Part shown: positions 11,526 to 23,319 of the stretch, piece after piece
Numbering within the stretch: the first letter of the stretch is position 1
Layout: each line of letters starts with the position of its first letter
Origin: Antedon mediterranea
Taxonomy: Eukaryota; Echinodermata; Crinoidea; Comatulida; Antedonidae
Assembly (NCBI RefSeq): GCF_964355755.1
Contig: NC_092678.1
Span: 17,086,922 to 17,150,921 of the forward strand
Direction of reading: 5' to 3'
Length of the DNA: 64,000 bases
The notes under the pieces: model-generated
Told to the model about the DNA's origin: nothing
The model's database searches: none
The model's input: the letters and a program-made list of their open reading frames with translations, nothing else
Position numbers and translations under genes: made by a program

Positions 11526-13113
11526 AACTAGACATGAAACTCGTCACTTTGACGAGTTAGTTATCCGCTCGACAAACGCCACGTGCACGTCATACGTTAG
11601 AATATTGCACACAGAAAAATATTAAGGCATTATGACCTGAACTGAAGAATATGATATGTTGTTATTTCTGAATTATGTTATTTTGTTGTCATATACATAG
11701 TATACACAGTACAATCTGTATACATATCACAAACAGTGTAAAATAGGTGAAATTACGGGACCCGTATTTTATTGTAATTTTTAACATCTTGACGGTTTTA
11801 AAATGAAATGCAAAAGTAGAAATTTCAGAATAAAATTATCTCAGCAACAACATATTAACGTGTAGAAGAAATTTGAATACGTGAAATATTGATGCGCGCT
11901 CTTTTAAATGTAATGAAATATAACGCAAAAGATGAAAATATGACTTTTTGTATTTAACTGGCCATATGATGACGTCACAACATTCGATTGGCACAATTTT
12001 CATATGATTTTGTATCTAAAATACAATAGCTACCTGAAAACGTTTGAATCGTGATTATCACATTTTATTCTTACGAGCTATACCAGATTAAAATTTACTT
12101 TAAAGATGAAATTAATGACCAACGTAATTTAAATTTTTAGGCATGATGACGTTAAAAAAATTAAAAAATTTTTAATTCATGCAAAACATAGTTGATAGAC
12201 CTAGAATATATTAAAATCGGGGTGAAAATGAACAACGAATAAGTGGAGATGCGCTCTATTAAATGTGATGAGCTATGACGAAAGAGACAAAAATCCTATA
12301 TTTTATATTTGCGTGGCCATACGATGACGTCACAATGTCCGGTTAGCCATATTAATGCATAATTCAATATCTACCATTCATCAACTTCCAGAATATGTAA
12401 TTAAAAAAAAGTTCTCCATGTAGTTTAGAATCTATGACTGTTTAAAAATAGGCATAATTTTGACGAATTTTTGAACTTTTTCACCAGAAACGCGTGCAAA
12501 TTATTTAATTCGACGTGCTCGTATGACGTAATTTTAAGTCGAAATTGTTTAAAAGTTGGTAACATTACTATAAAAGGCTGAAAAAACATAAATCACGCGA
12601 AAAAAATATGTTTTTAACGCTACGTGTGCACCGCGTGCGTAAAAAGTTTCGCGCGCGTGGGAATTTTTGACATGCTCAAAATGACATGAAACGCATAGAA
12701 AGTTGATTAGACGTTGATTTTTCGCACGTTAAAATTTTAAACGCGCGTGCGCGCGTAACTTTTTGTGAAACATGCTATTTTTAATCCATAGAAAGTTTGC
12801 GCTTGATATGACTTAAATTTTCACAAAGTTTCAAAACAAAATTATGTTTGGTTTTTAGTCTATGATCAATCATTGAAATTCATAAAATCGCACGTAAGTC
12901 ACGTTGCGCAACTCTGACATCATTCAAAAATAGGAGGTGCACAAGTTCACGTATATGCCGATATGTTGACAAAGTTACGATATGTTCTGTTTACACGTTT
13001 TAGAGAAACGCGACGCACAAAAATGACAGAAAGAAAGAAGTATAATACAGAAAAAAAAAAATTTGATGAAACAGGACGATTACAAGGAGTTATCCGCTAC
13101 TAAGCGGATAACT
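11526..13113 (+). mobile_element. Helentron-like unit Y2 (1588 bp), second of the dimer
   Basis: Very close copy of Y1 in the same orientation with the same start, the same interior and the same 3' hairpin (ending 13113). Differences from Y1 are scattered substitutions and small indels, for example the longer A run near 13050. No coding capacity for a Rep/helicase is visible. Confidence 0.65.
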
Positions 13114-13172
13114 AATAAAGATTTTATACAATAACAATAGGTGATCATTTTATTCTAAATGATCACCTAATA
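13114..13172 (+). mobile_element. Helentron-like element X, right end with hairpin
   Basis: Holds the palindrome AGGTGATCATTT-TATTCT-AAATGATCACCT (13139-13168). The same AGGTGATCATT word occurs just inside the left end of X at about 8460, which makes this the displaced 3' end of X. Confidence 0.5.
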
Positions 13173-13374
13173 ACAGATCACGAATTGAGGTTTTCTTCTT
13201 TAGGGAAAATAGGTACAGTTTGGTGTGTATGTCAGCGGACAAAATAGTGACCGTAAAATAATTTATCTGTATTGTACTGTTAGTGTGTATTACATGTCAG
13301 TGAAGATTAAAGAGGGTCGATAACGGTACAAACGTTAATATGTTATTAAAATTAAAATACAAAATTTATCGATA

Positions 13375-14017
13375 GAGTACGTAGAACTAAAGATCCGAAG
13401 CCTAGTTGGTCGGAACCTGTTCCGGCAGAAATGGTTCCTGATCAAGTTAAAACTATTAAACACGTCACAGGTAGCGTTGAAAAATGTGGAAGACGCGTCA
13501 AACTTCGAAGGAAAAAATTGAACTCTCCAGTGTCATCTGTTATTTTTGGTAACGCTCACTCACTCAAAAACAAGTTTTTGGCTGCAAACGCTCACTGAAA
13601 CTTGGCTAAATGAATCTGTTTCGGATCATGGATCAAAAAACAATTCTTGTAATCTGGAATTATTAACAGTTGCTCTTCGTCCCTTTTACTTGCCATGTTC
13701 TAGTCACCATTATCTATATACACCCAAAAGCAGACTTCAAAGTAGCTTGCGCTAAAATCGCTGAGATAGATAGACACCTAAGCTGCAAATCTCCAGATTC
13801 AATAAAGCTGTTACTATGTGATTTTAATAAAGGATCCTATAAAGAGCTTTCAAACGTAATTCCACACCTTCATCAATATTTAAACGTTGAGAGAGAGGGG
13901 GAAGGCACTATACTTGATATGTGCTTTGGAAATATTAAAAATGCTTATACAGCAACGAGATGTCCAAGCATTGGGCGGTCAGGTCACGAAATGATACAAC
14001 ATGATCCAAAGCTATAA
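13375..14017 (+). pseudogene. LINE endonuclease (EEP) domain relic, copy 3
   Basis: Two overlapping frames carry TETWLNESVSDHGSK, ALRPFYLP, HPKADFKVACAK, a broken GDFN motif (LLLCDFNKGSYKEL) and CFGNIKNAYTATRCPSIG with SGHEMIQ. This is the same domain and the same internal deletion as copies 1 and 2, so the deletion predates duplication of the block. A frameshift lies near 13690. Confidence 0.72.
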
Positions 14018-14992
14018 TTCACGAACATAGGAAGCCTCAAAATGAATATGATACGCACATTTCTCAGTGCCTTTAATTCTGATATTCATTAGGCTTACAT
14101 TAGGCCTGGGTTAACCCACTGTGAACTGTAGTGCTGTTTTTTCTTTATTCTTCAGTTCGATTCTTCCAGGATAGTATTGTTTTATTTATTTAATCTATAG
14201 AAGGTTCATAACCATACGAACGTTAGATTATTGTAAAAAAAAATGTTTCGATAAACTAAATCATCGGATTTTTGTCTAGATTTGGTAGGTTTTTTAGATT
14301 TACGAATTAATTTTTCCTTTGGTTAAGGGGGATTGATCGGCCTAATGTTTATAATTTGTATGATTTAGCTTTGTAATTTATTTGTTATAGGTATAATCTC
14401 TGGTCTATGAGCAAGGGCAAATATTCTACAATTCAGACTCGACTCAATGAAATTAAGAAAATTTTGCTTAGGAATTAATGTTAGATGGTGTGAGATAAAA
14501 CGAGAAAATAGACTATGTCAAGTTTGTAACAGGAATGAAAATGAAGATGAGGACCACGTTCTGTTAATGTATTAATACAACTTAAATTTATCGTTTGATT
14601 TATTTTGCAAAATACCCTAAATTAGGAAAAACAGATTTTATGTTGCATCTGCTTTAATATTAAAGAATAAATCAAAGAATTGTTTATTGTTCACGGTCAT
14701 ACCACCACCATAACGCTTTGACAAACAAACATTTTGACAAACAAACATTTTAACCTCCTTTCCACGTATTAATGCTTTAGTGTACTAATATTAAAATTAT
14801 TATATTGTAAGATATCAGCACGTTACCCTGATCGTCATGGTATTTGGAAACATCTAAACCTACCCTACCCCTTTTTTAAGAAACAGTTAAACCTACCCTT
14901 AAATGTATACTTTCACAATTAACATGATTTACTTACAATTGTAAAGCTTTTAAATTTTTACCAGTAAGGAAAAAATGAGAATAAACACTTAC
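14018..14992. other. Intronic duplicated block
   Basis: Diverged copy of the DNA at 6.4-6.7 kb and 7.7-8.3 kb, ending in the conserved lead into an LRR exon (CAATTAACATGATTTACTTA then GTAAGGAAAAAATGAGAATA). No gene is seen on the plus strand. Confidence 0.55.
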
Positions 14993-15064
14993 AGTATAAC
15001 CAATGACGTCAAACCACCAAATGTATTTTCATACAATGTAGTAATGCCGTTACTGCTTAAATCC
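14993..15064 (-). CDS. Gene B single-LRR exon 1 (72 bp)
   Basis: Phase 2-2 exon with acceptor GAAG and donor CT-GTAAGT, encoding DLSSNGITTLYENTFGG then LTSLVIL. On the minus strand it is the first LRR exon after the LRRNT exon at 20.5 kb, whose phase-2 end (TTC TT) completes a Leu codon with the first base of this exon. No defect is visible. Confidence 0.78.
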
Positions 15065-15533
15065 CTTCAAAATAAAAACAGTTGGTAAATAACAGATCAC
15101 GAATTGAGGTTTTCTTCTTTAAGGACAAAATTGTGAATATTTCTTTCGCAAAATACACTAAATTAGGAAAAACATATTTTATGTTGTATCCGCTTTAATA
15201 ATAAAGAATAAATCAAAGAATGTGTTATTGTTCACGGTCATACAATCATTATAACGCTTTAACAAACAAAAATTTTAACCTTTCTAGGTATTAATGCTAT
15301 AGTGTACCAATATTAAAATATATTGTAAGACATCAGCACGTCACCCTGAACGTCATGGTATTTAGAAAGAGTTAAACCTAACCTTAAATGTATAATAATC
15401 ACAATTAACATGATTTACTGACAATTGTAAACAGCAACCTCAAATCAAATCAAATCTATATTCGTTTCATATATAAAAACGTAGCAAGTAAGTACTTGTT
15501 AACTGGTTTAACCAAAAAGTTAACATTTATTTA
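15065..15533. other. Intron, duplicated lead without an LRR exon
   Basis: Contains a partial repeat of the LRR-exon lead (15170-15430, ending GATTTACTGACAATTGTAAA) with no exon after it, so the exon was lost or not copied here. Confidence 0.5.
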
Positions 15534-15537
15534 TTAA

Positions 15538-16163
15538 AGACCCCTTCCCTGCAATTTTGGACGTTTTTTGGAAAATAATACATATATATCACTTTAAAAA
15601 CATTAAACCATGTCATTCCTTGTCTTAAATGTACGTTTTATGGTAAATTATGATAAAAAGTGAGAAACAATGCACTACCTAAGTAGCTCGCGGCGATCGA
15701 CCTCTCGTGGACGGTCTTAGGCCTAGCCTAGCTAGGCTTAGTTTTGTAGGCCTAGCTGGTAAACATCGGTAACGTACGAACATCGTACGCGAGCTATATA
15801 CCTAGCCTGACGTTTTATAGTTGCTGCATTAATTGTCTTTCTATTTTTGCCAGACTCCGTTGATACAAATTGGGGAAAACCCGGTATTTTCGCTGAAAAG
15901 TTAGGAGTCTTCCATTTGTTTTGGCCTCACGATCGATCGAAAAGTGGGCGAATTACAGGTGAAAAACAAAAATATCAATCCGCGCGCATTGCATTTTGGG
16001 ATTTATAGCGGGCCGCTATAATTATTAGAATCGACTTATTTTTCAAATTTTTAACCGTTTAAAGACCAAAAAAGTTATCGCAATAGGACCATATAGTATT
16101 ATTTTTACATTAAATATAGTTTGTGATCTTAAATTAGATCTAAAAAACGTAGGGAATGGGGCT
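15538..16163 (+). mobile_element. TTAA-flanked MITE, copy 1 (626 bp)
   Basis: Flanked on both sides by TTAA (15534-15537 and 16164-16167). The left end is AGACCCCTTCCCTGCAATTT; the right end, reverse-complemented, is AGCCCCATTCCCTACGTTTT, giving imperfect terminal inverted repeats. A second copy of exactly the same length, inverted and also TTAA-flanked, is at 31679-32304. TTAA target duplications are the signature of piggyBac and Kolobok superfamilies. No transposase is encoded. Confidence 0.8.
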
Positions 16164-16167
16164 TTAA

Positions 16168-18060
16168 ACTAGATGGTATGCTCGCGTATCATCTAGATCG
16201 TGCCCACAGATGGTTCTCCAATACATAATAATTTCAGCGTTAAAAAACTGGCGATTTCAAATGTGCGTACCACAGGAAAATAATACATGTCGTTTACAGG
16301 AACGAATAAATAGACACTGTGATTTATGTACTCAACTAAAATTAGCACCCTGGGAATTACTTCTGAAAAAGAAACTTGTCACAAAATGAGACCAATTGTT
16401 TAAGTCAAATTTAAACAAACTTTAATTTGTGTTTTGTATGTAACATTAGGGTTGAGGGATGGGGAAGAGGATGGGTGCAAAGAGGAACAACTTTTAAATA
16501 TATTCTTTATTCATTTAGTAACGAAATATTAATTGAACTTATTCAACCTTATGTTCCTAAGCGGTCTCTGAGATCTATATCTGAGTCTCTTCTTGCCCAT
16601 ATATTTCATCCTTCCACTAAGTTTTATGGAAATCGTTCATTTTCTTCGGCATCCGTTTCTCTATGGAATGCGTTGCCTATTGAAATCCGTCAGGCTACTT
16701 CCACCAGTGTCTTCACATCTCTCCTCAAAACCCACCTTTTTAATTTGTAATTTTCTAAATTTTTCTGTCTTTGTAAAGCGCATTGAGGCTTTCAGCATAA
16801 TGCGCTATATCAAGTACCAGTTATTATTATTATTATTATTGTTTTCATGTTTTACAAATAATATATCACTAAACACAGTAAAACATTGCGATGTAATACT
16901 TTGTTGAAACTATCACCGTCCTAGTCGATTGAAATAGTACAGTACATGTAACGATACATCACTACGACGTGTATATGTTTATATAATAATATAATTTGTG
17001 AAAACCACCTCTATTCGGGGAAAATCATAAAATTCGATTTAATCGTCAATAAATATTAAATTATCCAACTCAACTTAGTTAGTTAATTAGTAGGCCTAAT
17101 GGTTTTCAATTGTTTCTTAGAGCCAATTCATACTTAAGTTGGTTCCTACCGGGGTTCCTACCCTACCCACCAAAGTTGTTCTGCGTTTAGGGCATGTGAT
17201 GTACCTTAGGCCTATCCTCTACTGGTTTTACAACGCTACTCATGCCAGTGAGGGAAGGGTGATGATGTGGGTGGTTTAACTGCAATAATAACGATCTGTA
17301 CATAATATACGGCGAGAGAAAACGGTAGCTCATTATCCGTTTAAAAAAAATGTATATCCAACCTCTGCAGCACAGATTGAAAAAAAAAATGGATCGAATT
17401 TCTGTTATGAGTATACAGTACTTGCCTTTACGACGCCTGAGGGAATAGACACTTGTGGAACAGAGATTGGAATGTTCCATTCATCGCAAATTAATACATT
17501 TGTATAAACGTATATTAAATCTATCAAAAATAGTATTTTTTAAAGAAAATCGGCCTGTCTTCAACATTATGATGCTGTACTCGAGCTGTTCAACCGGTTT
17601 TCAGCCATTAAAAACAATTATCGTAAGAGGAGATAGGAAAATTCGAAGCATCCTCGTATTATCGTCTGCGGGTTTTTTTCAAGACGGACATCCATTAGAC
17701 AGTGTATACCACGATCGAAAAACACCCCTATTTGGGGCAAATCGTTGAACCTAAATTCGTTTTAATCGTCAGTAACTAATTATCGAACTAAATTTAATTA
17801 GTAAACAGGGTTACATCAGGTGGTTAAAATCAGTACCGAAAGTACGAACCAACTTTATATACCATCGAGTAAACATTCTAGAAATAACGCGCGATTTACC
17901 GAATTTTGCCCTTATGTAAATTTATATAAAGATAAAAAATGTACATTGTTTTCCTCGACAGAAAAATATGGTAAAACATTCAAAATTACATCATACATAG
18001 AACAAATTTACAATTTAAAAACATTAATTAAAACATCCATCAACTGTAAAACTTTAAATA
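16168..18060 (+). mobile_element. Hairpin-headed element, copy 1 (interrupted by a LINE end)
   Basis: Begins with a hairpin CTAGATGGTATGC...GTATCATCTAG (16169-16196). It continues with the same sequence as 62177-63496 (shared CACAGATGGTTCTC, TTAGCACCCTGGGAATTACT, GAATGTTCCATTCATCGCAA, CTGTTCAACCGGTTTTCAGC). It is longer than the other copy partly because of the LINE insertion at about 16510. Open frames in the two copies are not conserved in frame, so no protein is proposed. The right end is approximate. Confidence 0.55.
16510..16845 (+). mobile_element. 5'-truncated LINE 3' end (CR1/L2-like C-terminus)
   Basis: The frame reads YVPKRSLRSISESLL, NRSFSSASVSLWNALPIEIR and SVFTSLLKTHLFNL followed by a stop, the typical C-terminal segment of CR1/L2-group LINE ORF2. 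It is followed by a structured 3'UTR (AAAGCGCATTGAGGCTTTCA) and an ATT repeat tail. The matching site near 62550 in the other copy of the host element has no such insert, so this is a real insertion. Confidence 0.75.
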
Positions 18061-19330
18061 TATATTGCATGTGCGCTATTATGATCTAACAATCTTTGAG
18101 TTAAAATATGCGTTGAATTTGGTACAAAAAAAAGTCGGTTTCTTGACGTATCAGCTCTAAGAGCCTTTACATTTTGATAAGTATTTTTTCTGTATTGTAT
18201 TACGTGTATTAGTAGATGGTCGATAAAAATAAGAACGTTAAATTATTATTTAAAAAACAATTTAAAGTTTATTGACAGATTGTAGATCATTGGGTTTTTA
18301 ACTAGAATTGGTAGTTTTTTTTAATTCTTACGAATTCATTTTTCCTTAAAATAAAAACAGTTGGTAAATAACAGTTCACGAGTTGAGGTTTTCTTCTTTG
18401 GGGAAAATAGGTACAGTTTGGTGTGTATGTCAGTGGATAAAATAGTGACCCGTAAAATAATTTTTCTGTATTGTACTATTGTTGTGTATTACTGTACGTG
18501 TTAGTGAAAATTAAAGAGAGTCGATAACGTTACAACAAACGTTAAAATATTATTCAAATTATAAATACAAAATATATCGATTTAGTACATACTGTAGTAC
18601 GTCAGGAATAGGTTGTTCGTTTATATAATTACTGATATAAAGACGGAGAGATAACATTTTAATACATCTTAAAGGCAATTGAAAAAAAATCAATCCTTTA
18701 CTATAAGCCGAAACGTAGCAAGAGTGTGTAACTTATTTGTTATAGAATAGAGAAAAATAGTGCATGTTTAGACACAAACCAGCACAGCTGATGTAATCTG
18801 AGGGTAGCCTACAATAATTAAAGTACACGTATAACTAAACGATAAAGAAAGAAATGTATACATAAATCAATGTCAAATAACTACTGTAGCTCGATGATAT
18901 CAAACGGCGCATCTACACACTCACACATTGATTCAATCCAAAGAGTTTACACTGACAAGAAAAGTCATTTTTTTAAAGTTATGAATAATCAACTACCAAA
19001 ATAATAATAAAATTGTTTAAAATACCGTTCGTTATCTAATTTACGGACGTGTAGGAAGTCTAAAAATCAATATATATGTACATATTTGTTATTTAGTGCC
19101 TTTGATTCTAACATCCGTTACTCTATTGTGTTAACCCACTGTGTAATAATAGTGTCTGTTTCTGTGGTTAATTGCGCGGTGCAATGCGTGTTTTTCAATA
19201 GAGGATTTTTCAATTCTGTTCTCGCACGATTGTATTATTCTCATTTTATGAAAAGATGAGGGGCATTTTGGAAACACATTTTTTATACAATTCGAATGAG
19301 TGTACGATGTATTAACCAATTTACAGAACT
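18061..19330. other. Intronic DNA with a remnant of the duplicated block
   Basis: 18350-18600 is a copy of the DNA found beside LRR exons (AACAGTTCACGAGTTGAGGT, AATAGGTACAGTTTGGTGTG) but the LRR exon itself is missing. The rest shows no gene. Confidence 0.5.
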
Positions 19331-19339
19331 TACGTATCG

Positions 19340-19462
19340 AAAAAACAAGGCCAACAGCCATTAAGTCGCGTGCTACAATGCATAGTGATACCGGACCGAC
19401 AGACAAACAGACCAACAGACAGACAGACCGACAGACAGACGGACCGACCGACATAGTGAACT
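19340..19462 (-). mobile_element. Hairpin/tetranucleotide-repeat element end, copy 2
   Basis: Reverse orientation of the module at 6171-6379: AACAAGGCCAACAGCCATTA, then ATAGTGATACCGG, a GACA/GACC tract (19396-19453) and ATAGTGAACTATA. The terminal palindrome is replaced by diverged sequence in this copy. Confidence 0.55.
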
Positions 19463-19489
19463 ATACTGACCGAAATTACTGAACATGTT

Positions 19490-19960
19490 TAAAAATGTTG
19501 AAATGTTTAAAAACATTTATATTTATTTTAATTTACACGTGCGTAGCCTGTCACTTTTGACGTGCTCGTATAACGTAATTTCGAGTTGAAAAGTAAGTCA
19601 AGAAAACAGAAATCGGGCAAAAAGAGTTCGCAATAACATTTAACGCGCAAAAATCTGCGCACTCATGGCAATTTTGTAAAGGCTTAAAATTGACTGAAAC
19701 GTACTCTTATTTCATCGAAAATAAATTTTGAAAATTTTAAGCGCGCGTACGCATGCGTTACATGCGCTACGCACGTAATTGTATTGCCATATGATGATTT
19801 ATGCCCTGAAATTTATGAGTACCAAATTTTATTTAATTGTGATTCATGGTTGTTAAGATATGATTACAAACGTGATTTCGTTAAATCGTGCGTAGACCGC
19901 GTAATTTTTTATTGCGCACCGTGAAAACATAACCACATCGACTCCTGGCCATAAGGAATA
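19490..19960 (-). mobile_element. Diverged fragment of a Helentron-like element
   Basis: Short words shared with units X and Y occur in the same order (GACGTGCTCGTATAACGTAA, TTTAACGCGCAAAAA, GCGCGCGTACGCATGCGTTA). It lies between two copies of the GACA/GACC end module, suggesting these ends belong to the same element family. Confidence 0.45.
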
Positions 19961-20024
19961 TTCTGTGAAAAATTGACTTAGCTAGATTTAACTGATATCA
20001 AGATAAGGTCATAAAGCGATAAAA

Positions 20025-20145
20025 CGCATAGTGATACCGGACCGACAGACAGACAGACAGACCGACAGACAGACCGACAGACAGACAGACAGACAGACAG
20101 ACCGACCGACATAGTGAACTATAGAGTCGCTTCCACGCGACTAAA
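20025..20145 (-). mobile_element. Hairpin/tetranucleotide-repeat element end, copy 3
   Basis: ATAGTGATACCGGACCGACA, a long GACA/GACC tract (20038-20110), ATAGTGAACTATAGAG, and an imperfect terminal palindrome GTCGCTTCCACGCGACT at 20125-20141. Confidence 0.55.
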
Positions 20146-20421
20146 AACACCATGGACTGAAATCGTGGTTTTGTGTGGATGGTGCTAATTGGAATGATTC
20201 GTCTACGATAGTCCAATACTTTTACAATTAACTACTATTAATTTCCGTTGTATCATTTTCATTTCTATAATTTGTAATAAAAATAATATAATCATAATAA
20301 CATTATTTTTTTTAATATAAGCTTTAGAATTAACGTAACTGCCATCAACGTTTCAATGTTACTACGCTTGTCTTATGTAAGCTTACAGTTTGCACAAAAC
20401 AGGTTCTTTGGTGATACTTAC

Positions 20422-20557
20422 AAGAATGTTATTGGTTGATGATTATTGTAGTTCCTGACGGATTCTGCTGTTGTATTAATATATTTCCGACAGCTTAAGT
20501 AGTTAAATATGCAATCGCATCCAGTTGGACATATCTGTGTTAGGAATATTAATTGTT
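20422..20557 (-). CDS. Gene B LRRNT (N-terminal LRR cap) exon
   Basis: The 136-bp minus-strand exon has a strong acceptor (TTTTTTTTACAG) and a GTAAGT donor. It starts with two bases that complete the split codon left by the CUB exon (G+AA, Glu) and ends in phase 2 (TT), which the LRR exons complete to Leu. It encodes QLIFLTQI then CPTGCDCIFNYLSC, i.e. the Cx3CxCx6C cysteine pattern of an LRR N-terminal cap, followed by RKYINTTAESV. This exon defines the CUB-then-LRR order of the protein. It is too short to stand out as an open frame. Confidence 0.8.
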
Positions 20558-22172
20558 CTGTAAAAAAAATTGTTTGTGAAATTAGCTACTAGTTTCGAAT
20601 TTAACTAAAGGGACAGTAAAACAATAGCTATAAAAATGTAATAACTATGTTTGTCATTTAACTATTAATTGTATAGGACTAGGCTCTTGAGTAGGACTAG
20701 ACGTTGTGAAAAGTTAGATGTATCTTAAGTTTAGGTCATTCTTCAAAGATATCATAATTTAATATCATTTTGATACATTACTGTTGTACATGTGCAATTT
20801 TGGATTTGTGGATTTGACGCACACTGGATAAATATTGATCTCTTTTTTCTTCAAAGGTCTCTCAATTCCGTGTCCAATTACGTCTGGCGGTGGAATTAGT
20901 ATAGTCTCTAACAATGCACCATCGCCGAGTTGGCTCATTGGCCGCCTTCTCCAGAGTAGGGGTCAACGAGCCAGTGTTGTGGTGGAATAATGTTTTATAA
21001 TTCAGGTGATTCATTATTGTTTCGTTTCTAACAATATCGGAATTTTTAACGGGATGAAGTCTCTTTTGCAAAAAGAAGCTTTGTGTTATGTTTGTTTAGA
21101 AACCTCTTACCATTACGTTTGTGAATTTCTTCCAATTGATCAATTGTTTTTGCAGAGGTTTTTTAAAGATTTTAGGTTGTCCAGGGAGTGTTTGTTTGCC
21201 TAATTCTCTGCAATCTATGGTTGTGTCTAATTATCAATCAAGTAAAGAGCTTAAACTAGATTATGATTAATTACTGTAATTGAATATTTAATTAATGGCA
21301 GTAACATAGCCTAGATTATAGAGTATAGACAGCGATTCAAATTAATATTTGTTATAAAATCAAACAACAAACGTAAAAGACTTTAGTATATAATAGCGAT
21401 CTTCCTTGTATTAGCTACAGTGTTTTATTTTAGAATTTTTACAAGTAGTGTTTCTCTGCTTTAAAAGTATCTTCTATCAAATCGCCTAAAAAAAGCCTAA
21501 TCAGGTTAATACATTACACTTTTTCAGTAACTTAGGGGTTATTAGTTTACAATACGTCGCGAAACGCGTTACACTTAGCGACTGACGCGTTTATTTTTTT
21601 TCAATATTTATAATACAATTATGTATTATTACTTTTTAAAAAACATTAAAACCTAAATAACCTACTGAATACAAAATATATTCATTGTATCCTAATTTCA
21701 AAATTAATATTAAACGCACCAATTTTTTCGAATCAGGGATGTATTTTCCCACAAAAGCATGAAAAAAATACAGATTTTTTATTATTCTTCATTTATCAGA
21801 CTTATAATAGGCCTTTTTTTAGTTTTAATCAAGTTAATCAATTCCATAGAAAAGACCGAAATAATAATGTTCCTACTTATAAAAAGACAAAATAAACAGA
21901 TTAATTTCAACACAACCTCATTGAACTGCCAGCGCAGCTAATTTGACTATTACCTTTTTCAAGTAAATATATTTCTTAAAATCCAATTAGTCAATGTGAA
22001 TAACTCTTATGTGACATTAAAATGGCATATTCAACAAAAAATTCCAACAAATTATTTTTTCAAGGGATAATATATAGACCTATCTTCAATTCTCATTTTA
22101 CTTATATTTTCAGGTTAGCCTAAAATGTGAATAATTTCTTGCACCAATTAAATTTAAAAATAACTCACTTAC
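20558..22172. other. Gene B intron 2
   Basis: No additional exon is needed, since phases of the flanking exons match. An open plus-strand stretch at 21006-21203 has no recognisable family. A short GCC-rich segment near 20925-20980 is unassigned. Confidence 0.5.
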
Positions 22173-22514
22173 CCGGTGGAACAATTACTGCTGTAACTGT
22201 TGCATTAAATCCTCTCTTTGTTACAATCACGTCAGTAGATAAAGCAATCCGCATTGTGTTGTCGGTGGAAACTAGAGAATCAAATTTTGAACCTGTAAAC
22301 TTAAAATTATATTCATTTTCTGCAAATGCTATATCCAAATAATCATGTATGTTCTCCAGTTGAAAGTCGTTGAACTCAATACGAATAACCAACTCTGGAG
22401 AGGTTGTAACCATCCATACACACTTTAAATTGTTGTCGTATTTCTTCGGATAATTAGGAGACCAAAATACATATGATGAGTTTTCAGATTCAAGATGAAT
22501 ATCCATGTTACATT
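22173..22514 (-). CDS. Gene B CUB-domain exon
   Basis: A 342-bp symmetrical phase 1-1 exon with a TTTTGCAG acceptor and a GTAAGTGAG donor, encoding 114 residues. It reads CNMDIHLESENSSYVFWSPN, then YPKKYDNNLKCVWMV, IRIEFNDFQLE, YLDIAF and FNATVTAVIVPP. These are landmarks of one CUB module: Cys near the start, SPNYPxxYxNNxxCxW, the FxDFxLE strand, the dYLxI strand and the closing F-A strand. The second cysteine pair usual in CUB domains is not seen, as in some four- to two-cysteine variants. A Ca-binding Asp triad is incomplete. It follows the signal-peptide exon directly and is spliced to LRRNT. Confidence 0.88.
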
Positions 22515-22734
22515 CTGCAAAAGGAGATATAAGATGATAATAATAATACACGGATAAATGAATATAGGCCTACTGTTACTATTGTATTGATAGACAAATA
22601 GCGTGATTAATAATTTAGGTAATCACAATATTTGATATTAATATATCCGGATAATCCTGTATACTATCTAATTGTTATTGATGGTTATAATATGATAGGC
22701 CTAATAATGATAATGATAATGCAAATAATAATAG

Positions 22735-22795
22735 TTCATTCTTATAGCGCATTATAAGCAAGCTCTCAATGCGCTGCACATTATTACCCCGAAAA
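22735..22795 (-). repeat. LINE 3'-tail fragment
   Basis: TATAGCGCATTATAAGCAAG and CTCAATGCGCTGCACATTA correspond, reverse-complemented, to the structured 3'UTR of the LINE end at 16785-16825. No coding part remains. Confidence 0.45.
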
Positions 22796-23319
22796 TTGTT
22801 TTGGATCATACACGTATGGAAACATATTCCCATATTACTAGTTATTTTTACCTATCCACGTGATTTTATATATAATTTTAACAACAATTATTGTCATTTA
22901 ATCAGGCTGTGCTACAGTATAAAATAGGGTACACAAAATACATAAAATTACATTAGATTACAAATGTACAAATAGTAATTAATCAGTAATTGACCCGGCC
23001 CAGTTATCCCATTTATAAAAGTGTGAATTTTATCAATTATTACTTATTGATGAAAAATATTTGATTTGTGTGTATACTTCGTAAATACTGGTAAATAAAT
23101 CGAGTCCGTTTACTACCAGGTGTCCAGTTTTAACTGTACAAGGAAAGTTAGCACCTACTCTTAACCTAAATCTGCACATGCGCCAAAGCTTGGTGTTTAC
23201 AAACATGTGTGTACCAGGTAAATACAATTTACCAATAACATAGCCTTCTTAACTTAATGTAAAATTAAATAAACAACAATCGTCTGACTGACTTCATGTT
23301 ATTGTTTAAACTCATAGTG

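Noticed and set aside
17455-17748. 97-codon frame shared in part with 63136-63363
   Set aside because: The two copies of the element keep different frames and starts, so conservation is of DNA, not protein.
18880-18930. LRR-like words on the minus strand (APFDIIEL)
   Set aside because: No LxxNxI segment before it and no GT donor after it; chance resemblance.
21006-21203. Cysteine-containing plus-strand frame in gene B intron 2
   Set aside because: No family signature and no splice-site pair; left unannotated as coding.
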